NCBI GenBank assembly: GCA_008933835.1
Contig: WBUG01000022.1
Location: 1 to 45,964, forward strand
Length of the DNA stretch: 45,964 nucleotides
Direction: 5' to 3'
Source: Bacteroidota bacterium
Lineage (GTDB): Bacteria > Bacteroidota > Ignavibacteria > UBA10030 > UBA8401
The notes under the pieces were generated by a model. The model was not told the DNA's origin and did no database searches. It worked only from the letters and a program-made list of their open reading frames with translations. Below are positions 8,628 to 15,480 of the stretch, piece by piece; the stretch's first letter is position 1, and each line of letters opens with the position of its first letter. A program made the translations under genes and the position numbers.

Positions 8628-10100
8628 ATGAAAGAGACCATCTCACGGCTTGAAGAACGCTTCGAACAGGTGCGCCGCCGCTCCGGGCTCGTCATCGCGC
8701 CGCTCGTGTTCCTGGCGGTCTGGTATGCGCCGCTCCCGGACCTGAGCGAACCCGCCCACGCCCTGGCGGCGCTCGCCTCGCTCGTCGTCGTCCTCTGGCT
8801 CACGGAAGCGCTGCCGCTCTACATCACCGGCCTGCTCGTGCCGGTCATGCTTGTGGTGCTCGGCGTCGCCGGGCCCGCCAAGGCGTTCGCGCCGTTCGCG
8901 GACCCGATCATGTTCCTCTTCATCGGCGCTTTCGTGCTGGCGCGCTCCATCCAGATACACGGTCTGGACCGGCGGTTCGCCTACGCGGTGCTCACGCACC
9001 GGCTCGTCGGCGGGAATCCCTCCCGCATCATGTTCGCCTACGGTGCCGTCTGCCTCGTCGTCTCGATGTGGATCTCCAACACCGCCACCACGGCGATGAT
9101 GTTCCCCATCGGACTCGCCATCATCTCCATGCTCTACAGCCGGGAGGGGGACCGCTCGCGCGAACGCTACGCCACCGGCATCATGCTCATCTGCGCCTTC
9201 GGCGCCTCCATCGGCGGTCTGGCGACCCCGGTCGGGACCCCCACCAATCTCATCGGCATCGGCTTCATCGAACGGCAGACCGGCTACCACATGCCGTTCT
9301 TCACCTGGATGAGCCTGGCGCTCCCCATCGTCATCGCGATGTTCCTCTTCCTCTTCTTCTACCTGAACGCCACCTGCGGCCTCCGTTCGGAGAACGTGGC
9401 GGGTCTGGAGGCGATGCTCCGCCGGGAGAAGGAACGCCTCGGTCCTCTCTCCGCCGGAGAGCGGAACACGCTCCTGGCGTTCGGCATCACCGTCGTGCTG
9501 TGGGTGCTCCCGGGCGTCTTCGCGCTCACGCTCGGTGACGATCACCCGGTCACCGCCGGCTATAACAAGCGCCTTCCCGAGAGCGTCGCCGCCCTCATCG
9601 GCGCCGTCCTGCTCTTCTTCCTGCCGACGGACCGTGTGAAAGGGGAGTACACCATGTCGCTCCGCCGCGCGGTGGAGATCGACTGGGGCGTGCTGGCGCT
9701 CTACGGCGGCGGCATCACGCTCGGGCAGATGGTGTTCGAGACGCGGCTGGCGGAGACCCTCGGCATGCGGCTCTCCGGCGTGATCCCGTCGGACGGCGTC
9801 GGTCTGACGGCCGCGGCCTCCGTCATCGCCGTGGTGACGAGCGAGCTCACCTCCAACGTCTCCTCCGCCAACATGATCGTTCCGCTGGTCATCGTCCTGG
9901 CGAAGCACGCCGGCGTCCAGGCCGCCATCGCCGCCACCATGGCCTCGTCGCTCGGTTTCATGCTCCCGATCTCCACCCCCACCAACGCCATCGTGTACAG
10001 CTCCGGGTACGTCCCGCTCACCCGCATGATGCGCCACGGCATCGTGCTGGACATCGCCGGCTTCCTCATCATCGTCATCGGCCTGTCGCTGATGCTGTGA
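8628..10100 (+). CDS. DASS/SLC13 family sodium:anion symporter
   Basis: The 490-residue protein has about eleven hydrophobic segments and the paired signature loops of the divalent anion:sodium symporter family. The first is SNT at 150-152 in MWISNTATTAMMF. The second is the repeat-related LTSNVSSANM near 405, where SNT has become SNV. GLATPVGTPTNLIGIG and ISTPTNAIVYSSG are also typical. Such carriers import dicarboxylates (succinate, malate, 2-oxoglutarate), sulfate or related anions with sodium; the substrate cannot be set from sequence. The 5' neighbour makes 2-oxoglutarate, which fits a dicarboxylate role but does not prove it. The next gene begins four bases after its stop. Confidence 0.92.
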   Translation: MKETISRLEERFEQVRRRSGLVIAPLVFLAVWYAPLPDLSEPAHALAALASLVVVLWLTEALPLYITGLLVPVMLVVLGVAGPAKAFAPFADPIMFLFIGAFVLARSIQIHGLDRRFAYAVLTHRLVGGNPSRIMFAYGAVCLVVSMWISNTATTAMMFPIGLAIISMLYSREGDRSRERYATGIMLICAFGASIGGLATPVGTPTNLIGIGFIERQTGYHMPFFTWMSLALPIVIAMFLFLFFYLNATCGLRSENVAGLEAMLRREKERLGPLSAGERNTLLAFGITVVLWVLPGVFALTLGDDHPVTAGYNKRLPESVAALIGAVLLFFLPTDRVKGEYTMSLRRAVEIDWGVLALYGGGITLGQMVFETRLAETLGMRLSGVIPSDGVGLTAAASVIAVVTSELTSNVSSANMIVPLVIVLAKHAGVQAAIAATMASSLGFMLPISTPTNAIVYSSGYVPLTRMMRHGIVLDIAGFLIIVIGLSLML

Positions 10101-10104
10101 CGCG

Positions 10105-11001
10105 ATGACGCTCTTCTATTCGGACCTCTACACCATCCCGCTCCCCGAGGGTCACCGCTTCCCCATGGAGAAGTACCGTCTGCTCCGCGAGGCGCTGACG
10201 GAACGGGGACTGTTCACGGAGGAAGAGATCCGCCCCGCCGTTCCGGCGACGGAGGAACAGCTGCTCCTCGCCCATACGCCCGCGTACGTCCGCTCCATCC
10301 TCGACGGCACCGCCGCTCCGGCGGTGATGCGGCGCATCGGCTTCCCCTGGAGTCCGGCGCTCGCACGCCGTTCCATGATGACCGTCGGCGGAGCGCTCGG
10401 CGCCGCGGACGAGGCGCTCCGTTCCGGCGTCTCCGCCAATCTCGCCGGCGGGACCCATCACGCCATGCGGAACGAAGGGGAGGGGTTCTGCGTCTTCAAC
10501 GACCAGGCGGTGACGGCGCTCCGGCTGCTGAGCGGCGGACGCGTCCGGCGCGTGGCGGTGGTGGACCTGGACGTGCATCAGGGGAACGGGACCGCGGAGA
10601 TCCTCGGCGGACGGGACGACGTCTTCATCCTCTCCATGCACGGCGCGAAGAACTTCCCCTTCCGGAAGGTCCCGTCGACGCTGGACGTGGAGCTCGCGGA
10701 CGGCACCGGCGACGGCGAGTACCTCTCCGCTCTCGCATCCGCGCTGCCGCTGGTGTTCGCATTCCGGCCGGACATCGTGCTCTACCAGATGGGGGTGGAC
10801 GTGCTGAAGGAGGATGCGCTCGGGCGTCTGCATCTCTCCCTCGACGGCATCGCCGCGCGGGAGCAGATGGTGTACGGCGCCTGCCGGCGTCACGGCGTTC
10901 CGGTCTCCGTCGCGCTCGGCGGAGGCTATGCGAAACCCATCGCGCACACCATCGAGGCGCAGCTCCGCTCCTTCGCCGTGCTCCGCTCCGTCTTCGGTTG
11001 A
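10105..11001 (+). CDS. Histone-deacetylase-fold zinc amidohydrolase
   Basis: The 298-residue protein has the complete HDAC/acetylpolyamine amidohydrolase active site. It shows the His pair 118-119 in GGTHHA, zinc ligands D156 and H158 in VVDLDVHQGNGT, a third zinc ligand D232 in QMGVDVLKEDALG, and the transition-state tyrosine Y275 in ALGGGYA. The compact length fits the class IV-like bacterial branch (COG0123). It should deacetylate small acetylated amines or lysines in the cytoplasm; the substrate is unknown. It begins four bases after the DASS transporter gene and is co-transcribed with it. The start at 10105 gives the expected N-terminus MTLFYSDLY. Confidence 0.94.
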   Translation: MTLFYSDLYTIPLPEGHRFPMEKYRLLREALTERGLFTEEEIRPAVPATEEQLLLAHTPAYVRSILDGTAAPAVMRRIGFPWSPALARRSMMTVGGALGAADEALRSGVSANLAGGTHHAMRNEGEGFCVFNDQAVTALRLLSGGRVRRVAVVDLDVHQGNGTAEILGGRDDVFILSMHGAKNFPFRKVPSTLDVELADGTGDGEYLSALASALPLVFAFRPDIVLYQMGVDVLKEDALGRLHLSLDGIAAREQMVYGACRRHGVPVSVALGGGYAKPIAHTIEAQLRSFAVLRSVFG

Positions 11002-11053
11002 ACTCTCCTCCGCGCCGTTAAAATTTCCTAATGAGTACTAGCGCATTCTAAAT

Positions 11054-11220
11054 TGCCTGCGGGCTTTCCTCCGCGTAGATTGCATCCAGTCGAAACGACT
11101 CGGTCCGCTCCGACTGTTGTGGGGTGCAAGATGCCGCGCCAGGGGAGGTGCGCTTGCAGTTCATCGGAGACGGAACGAGCCGGCAACGGCACGGTGAGCG
11201 AACCGTGCCGTTGTCTTTTT
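11054..11220 (+). ncRNA. Candidate structured RNA in the 312-base gap 11002-11313
   Basis: No credible gene lies between 11002 and 11313, but the stretch folds well. CTCG-G-TCCG-CTCCGA (11099-11113) pairs with TCGGAG-A-CGGA-A-CGAG (11165-11180), leaving only one mismatch and one bulge. Inside it TGCAAG (11125-11130) pairs with CTTGCA (11153-11158). Directly within that CGCGCC (11135-11140) pairs with GGTGCG (11147-11152). A 5' hairpin AGTCG/CGACT (11088-11100) competes with the base of the rod, and TTGCA at 11080-11084 could compete for TGCAA. The rod is followed by a strong terminator. It could be a free-standing small RNA or a leader controlling DUF2062. It matches no RNA class I recognise. 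The 5' end is a guess. Confidence 0.35.
11185..11220 (+). terminator. Rho-independent terminator with 12-bp stem
   Basis: CAACGGCACGGT (11185-11196) and ACCGTGCCGTTG (11203-11214) form a perfect 12-base stem with a six-base loop, followed by TCTTTT. It lies about 180 bases after the deacetylase stop and ends either that operon or the candidate RNA at 11054. Confidence 0.88.
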
Positions 11221-11276
11221 AAAATGGCGAAATTCCGCCGTTTCATGCGGTGTGAACCTCCGGTCCCGGTCCGGTG

Positions 11277-11306
11277 TTGAATACCGGGAAAACATTTCCG
11301 AACATT
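11277..11306 (+). promoter_or_regulatory. Candidate promoter for the DUF2062 gene
   Basis: TTGAAT (11277-11282) and AACATT followed by GG (11301-11306) are separated by 18 bases. The ATG at 11314 is seven bases after the -10 box, so the message would be leaderless or nearly so. Confidence 0.45.
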
Positions 11307-11313
11307 GGGGCGC

Positions 11314-11802
11314 ATGGACTGGAACACGACATCGGTCGGACGCTTCTTCGAGCGGTCGCTCGTCACGCCGCTGCTGAACTTCCTCAAGCAAGGGCTCTCG
11401 CCGGACGCGCTCGCCCTCAGCGTCGCGCTGGGACTCACGCTCGGCATCTTCCCCATGCTCGGCGCCACCACGCTCCTCTGCACCGCCGCGGCGCTCCTCT
11501 TCCGGCTCAACATGCCCTCCATCCAGCTCGTCAACTACTTCGCCTATCCGCTCCAGCTCGCCCTGTTCATCCCCTTCATCCGGCTCGGCGAACTGCTCTT
11601 CCAGCAGCCCCCCGTGCCGCTGGACCTGGTGCAGATCTTCGCGATGCTGCAGGATGACATGCTCGGCGCCATCCGTTCGCTCTGGTGGACCAACATGCGC
11701 GCCGTCGTCGTCTGGTCGCTCACCGCACCCCCCGTCTGCGCCGCTGTCTATTATAGTCTTCGTCCCGTCTTCCGCCGCCTCGCCCCCGCCTCCGCCGAGT
11801 GA
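11314..11802 (+). CDS. DUF2062 family membrane protein
   Basis: The 162-residue protein has three hydrophobic segments: about 33-60, 70-90 and 125-145. Its DUF2062 features include ALSVALGLTLGIFPMLGATTLLCTAAA and NYFAYPLQLALFIPFIRLGE. This family is found alone or fused to glycosyltransferases and has no known reaction; it sits in the inner membrane. ATG 11314 was preferred to a TTG three codons upstream because it fits the promoter spacing. It is monocistronic, preceded by a terminator and followed by about 135 bases of non-coding DNA before the next signal peptide. That gap is pyrimidine-rich and AT-richer than its surroundings, and I see no clear promoter in it. Confidence 0.87.
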   Translation: MDWNTTSVGRFFERSLVTPLLNFLKQGLSPDALALSVALGLTLGIFPMLGATTLLCTAAALLFRLNMPSIQLVNYFAYPLQLALFIPFIRLGELLFQQPPVPLDLVQIFAMLQDDMLGAIRSLWWTNMRAVVVWSLTAPPVCAAVYYSLRPVFRRLAPASAE

Positions 11803-11938
11803 CCCCGGTCCCTCTCTTTCTCGCTTTTTTATTCGTACATTCTTGATATCATCAGCGGCATCAGTGCATCAAAGGCCGATAGATGTGTTTTGTGATTTCT
11901 CTCTATCCGTGTTCCTACCTCTAATGTTTCGACATCCT

Positions 11939-13819
11939 ATGCGATCCCTAGTTCTCTATCTCTTTCTCGCTGTATCCCCGCTCGCCGCGCAGGAGCTCCG
12001 CGGCATCTGGCTCTCGCGCAACGAGCTCGGCAGCCGGGCGCAGATCGCGGCGGTGATGGACACCATCGCGGCGAACAACTTCAACACCGTCTATGTGAAC
12101 TGCTGGAGCCGCGGCTATCCGCTCTTCCCGAGCGAGGTCTTCTCCAAGCATACCGGACTCACCATCGATCCGGGCTATGCGGGACGGGACGTGCTGGCGG
12201 AAGCGATCGCCGAAGGGCACCGGCGGGGACTGGCGGTGGAGGCATGGTTCGAGTACGGATTCGTGGGGGGCTGGACCGGTTACTACCCCGGCACGAGCGG
12301 GAAGGGGAAGATCTTCGATGCGCATCCGGACTGGACCGCGAAGAAGTCCGACGGTTCGGAGAAGGACGGCAGCAACTTCACCTGGATGTCCCACGCCCGG
12401 CCGGACGTACAGGAGTTCCTGCTCCAGCTGCATGCGGAAGTGGCGCGGAAGTACGACATCGACGGCATCGAGTTCGACCGCATCCGGTACGCGGGGAACG
12501 TCTACGGGTATGACGCGTACACCGACAGCCTTTGGAAGGCCTCGCACTTCGGCGCCGCTCCTCCCGTCAACGGAGCGGACGCGGAGTGGATGCGCTTCCG
12601 GGCGGACATCCTGAATTCGTTCATGCGCCGCGCGTACGACACGGTGAAAGCGGTCAACCCGAACGTCTCCGTCACCAACGCGCCGGGATTCTACAGCTCG
12701 TCGTCGTACCAGTCCTATAACGACAACCTGCAGGACTGGTTCCAGTGGGTCGAGACCGGCTCGGTGGACCACGTGCAGGTGCAGATGTACGTGAACAACG
12801 ACAACACGCTCAACGCGTACCTGAATTACATCTTCTCCAACCCGGTCCGTTCCGTCACGAAGAAGGAGAAGGTCTTCCCGGCGCTCGCCTTCTCTCCCAA
12901 CGGCGCTGCGACCGCGACGACCGAACTCATGAAGATGGTCTCGTCCACCCGCACCCGCGGGATGCAGGGGAACGCCTGGTGGTACTACGGCGACCTCACG
13001 CCCGAGCTCAACGCGTTCCTCCGCACCCAGGTCTATCCTGCGAAGGCGGGACTGCCGGGCCGCATCCCCAACTGGCGTCCGCCGGGCATCATCGTGCACG
13101 AGACCGACCCCGGCGTGACGAAGTCCGACGGCTGGTCCACCCTCACCACCGTCAAGGGTTTCGAAGGGACGAACTCGCTCGCGGCCGATTCCACCGGGAA
13201 CAAGTGGGTCGAATACACCGCACCGGTCCCCGCGGACGGTTGGTACGAGGTCTATGCGTTCGTCCCTTCCAACCCGCTCCGGTCCCTCCGGACGCCGCAC
13301 GACCTGTATGATTCCTCCGGCATTCCCCGCCGGGTGTACATCGACCAGTCGAGCAATCTGAACAAAGGGTGGAACAAGGTGGGCGACGTCTACCTGAAGC
13401 AGGGCGCGAGGAAAGTGCTCCGCATCAGCAACGACAGCATCGGCTACCAGCGGAGCGCGGCGGCGGACGCCGTGATGCTCACCATCAACCGGAAGCTCAG
13501 TCCCTCCGCGGTCATCACGGAGGTACGACGCGAAAATTTTCCCGGCGCCCGGCCAGATAGGTTCTGGCTCGGGCAGAACTTTCCCAATCCCTTCAATCCC
13601 TCGACCGTCATCCGGTTCGCTCTCCCGGCGGCGGGTCCGGCGGAACTGACGGTGTACGACCTGCTCGGCCGCGAAGTATCGGTGCTCGTGCGGGGAGCGT
13701 TCGCCGCCGGCGAACACGCCGTCCCGTTCGACGCTTCCGCGCTCGCCTCCGGACTCTACCTTTATCGCCTCCGGCACGGTGCGTACTCCGAAGCGAAGAA
13801 AATGATGCTGGTGCGATGA
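11939..13819 (+). CDS. GH10-like (GHL10/DUF187) hydrolase with T9SS sorting domain
   Basis: This 626-residue secreted protein starts with a signal peptide (about 1-18, ending SPLAAQ). The catalytic-like domain (about 20-345) has the GHL10 features LRGIWLSRNE, NFNTVYVNCWSRG, VEAWFEYGF and IDGIEFDRIRYAG. A beta domain around 375-520 resembles golvesin-type carbohydrate-binding modules. The last 85 residues form a type A T9SS sorting domain with NFPNPFNPSTVIRF. GHL10 proteins such as YngK are thought to act on glycans, but the substrate is unknown. The protein should be placed on the cell surface or released. ATG 11939 gives a clean signal peptide; ATG 11924 is an alternative. It overlaps the next gene by four bases. 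Confidence 0.88.
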   Translation: MRSLVLYLFLAVSPLAAQELRGIWLSRNELGSRAQIAAVMDTIAANNFNTVYVNCWSRGYPLFPSEVFSKHTGLTIDPGYAGRDVLAEAIAEGHRRGLAVEAWFEYGFVGGWTGYYPGTSGKGKIFDAHPDWTAKKSDGSEKDGSNFTWMSHARPDVQEFLLQLHAEVARKYDIDGIEFDRIRYAGNVYGYDAYTDSLWKASHFGAAPPVNGADAEWMRFRADILNSFMRRAYDTVKAVNPNVSVTNAPGFYSSSSYQSYNDNLQDWFQWVETGSVDHVQVQMYVNNDNTLNAYLNYIFSNPVRSVTKKEKVFPALAFSPNGAATATTELMKMVSSTRTRGMQGNAWWYYGDLTPELNAFLRTQVYPAKAGLPGRIPNWRPPGIIVHETDPGVTKSDGWSTLTTVKGFEGTNSLAADSTGNKWVEYTAPVPADGWYEVYAFVPSNPLRSLRTPHDLYDSSGIPRRVYIDQSSNLNKGWNKVGDVYLKQGARKVLRISNDSIGYQRSAAADAVMLTINRKLSPSAVITEVRRENFPGARPDRFWLGQNFPNPFNPSTVIRFALPAAGPAELTVYDLLGREVSVLVRGAFAAGEHAVPFDASALASGLYLYRLRHGAYSEAKKMMLVR

Positions 13820-15480
13820 GACGATCTGTCGGAATCGGTACGCTTTACGTGTTGTTTTCGTCGCTGCTCTCCGCCCAACTCGTCTGGACCGACGTCTCGT
13901 CCCAATACCAGCTTCCTCCCGGGGTGAAGATCTCGCGGGGAGAACGGTCGTCGCCGTATCTGCTCGTTCACTCGATCGACGTGAACGGCAAGGATCCTTC
14001 CGTCGCGCTCCGTTCCTATTACTCTTCCACCATCAAGACCGTCGCCCCCTTCGCGCAATCGGTCGGGGCGTACGCCGCGGTCAATGGCGGCTACTTCGCC
14101 ACCGGTACCTCCACCTCCTATTCGGCGGTCGTCTACCCCGATTCGCTCGTCGCCAGGAACATCGGCGGCGTCACCCGGCCCGCCGGCGCTTATACGATGA
14201 CGCGGAGCCTCTTCAGCATGGACGCCGCGCGGCGGTTCCATGTCGACTGGATCTACCATTTCGGTAACACCCCGAAGGATATCCACCGGTACAGCGCTCC
14301 CACGCCGAACACCTCGACGACACCCGCCCCGGCGCCGCTGCAGGCCAGCGGCGCCCGGTACGACAGCATCCTCGTCGGCATCGGCGGCGCCCCCACGCTC
14401 GTGAAGAACGGCCAGGTGCACATCACCTACGACGAAGAGGTGATGTTCGGCTCCGGCGTCGGACGCGACAACGGAGACCCGCGCACCGCCGTGGGGTACA
14501 CGGCGAACGGCCATGTCATCATGCTCACAGCGGACGGCCGCGGAACGAGCGTCGGCGTGTCGCTGCCGGAACTGGCGCAGATGATGATCGACCTCGGCTG
14601 CGTGGAGGCGATGAACCTCGACGGCGGCGGCTCCACCCAGATGGCCGCGAAGACATCCGGCGGTTATACGGTGGTGAACACCCCGAGCGAAAGCCGCCCT
14701 GTCCCCACCATCCTCGCCGTTGTCCCGGCGGATTCCGCGCATCTTCCCGCCATTCCGACCTTCCAGCGCGTCATGGATACAGGGGATGAAGGAGTGACGA
14801 AGTCGGGGGTGAATTGGACGGAGAACGCCACAGCCGGATATTGGGGCGGCACCAAGGCGCTGCTCGCCCTCCTGACCGCGGGACCGCACACCGTCACTTT
14901 TACTCCGCACTCTCTGCCGGCCCTTCCGCTGGAGGTGCACGCATGGTGGCCCGCCGTTTCGTTCAACAGCAAGGATACGCCGTTCATCGTCCGGCATAAG
15001 AACGGTACGGATACGGTCCGCGTCGACCAATCCATGAACGCCGGCAAATGGGTCCCGCTCGGAACGTTCACTTTCGCGGGAGACGGTTCGGACGCCGTCA
15101 CGGTCTCCAACAACGCTTCGACCGGTTTCGCGGTCTGCGCGGACGCCGTCCGGTTCGTCTCGTACGATCCCGCGTTGCTTCCGGTCCGCCCCACAGAGAA
15201 TGCACATCCCTCCGGATACTCGCTGCGGCAGAACTTTCCGAACCCCTTCAACCCGTCCACCACCATTCCGTTCTCCCTGCCCGCCGGACGCCGGCATATG
15301 GTGACGCTGCAGGTGTACGACATGCTCGGCCGCCCGGTCGCGACGTTATGGAACGGCACGCTGGAGGGAGGGGAGCATTCCGTGGTCTGGAACGCCGGAA
15401 CGCTTTCTTCAGGACTGTATATTGTGCATCTTCGCTCCGGCCCGTACATCGCATCACACATCATGACACTCCTCCGATGA
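13816..15480 (+). CDS. Phosphodiester glycosidase (NAGPA family) with T9SS sorting domain
   Basis: This 554-residue secreted protein has a signal peptide of about 20 residues. An NAGPA domain (about 70-300) carries AVNGGYFATG, PRTAVGYTANG, AMNLDGGGSTQM and the closing SESRPVPTILAV. Family members remove sugars from phosphodiesters, for example uncovering mannose-6-phosphate in animals; bacterial members probably act on teichoic-acid-like or glycan phosphodiesters. A golvesin-like beta domain (about 315-450), similar in pattern to that of the preceding protein, precedes a C-terminal T9SS domain with NFPNPFNPSTTIPF. Its ATG overlaps the previous stop and its stop overlaps the next ATG, making a three-gene coupled unit. 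Confidence 0.9.
   Translation: MRRSVGIGTLYVLFSSLLSAQLVWTDVSSQYQLPPGVKISRGERSSPYLLVHSIDVNGKDPSVALRSYYSSTIKTVAPFAQSVGAYAAVNGGYFATGTSTSYSAVVYPDSLVARNIGGVTRPAGAYTMTRSLFSMDAARRFHVDWIYHFGNTPKDIHRYSAPTPNTSTTPAPAPLQASGARYDSILVGIGGAPTLVKNGQVHITYDEEVMFGSGVGRDNGDPRTAVGYTANGHVIMLTADGRGTSVGVSLPELAQMMIDLGCVEAMNLDGGGSTQMAAKTSGGYTVVNTPSESRPVPTILAVVPADSAHLPAIPTFQRVMDTGDEGVTKSGVNWTENATAGYWGGTKALLALLTAGPHTVTFTPHSLPALPLEVHAWWPAVSFNSKDTPFIVRHKNGTDTVRVDQSMNAGKWVPLGTFTFAGDGSDAVTVSNNASTGFAVCADAVRFVSYDPALLPVRPTENAHPSGYSLRQNFPNPFNPSTTIPFSLPAGRRHMVTLQVYDMLGRPVATLWNGTLEGGEHSVVWNAGTLSSGLYIVHLRSGPYIASHIMTLLR

Noticed and set aside
11050-11085. GAGGAAAG-like string on the minus strand resembling the 5' conserved region of RNase P RNA
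   Set aside because: The rest of the RNase P core is absent, and the RNA would have to run through the deacetylase gene.
11054-11220. Candidate RNA as 6S RNA or SRP RNA
   Set aside because: There is no closing terminal stem with a central bubble as in 6S, and no GGAA-capped SRP hairpin. A short CTCGGTCCG likeness to E. coli 6S RNA is too small to use.
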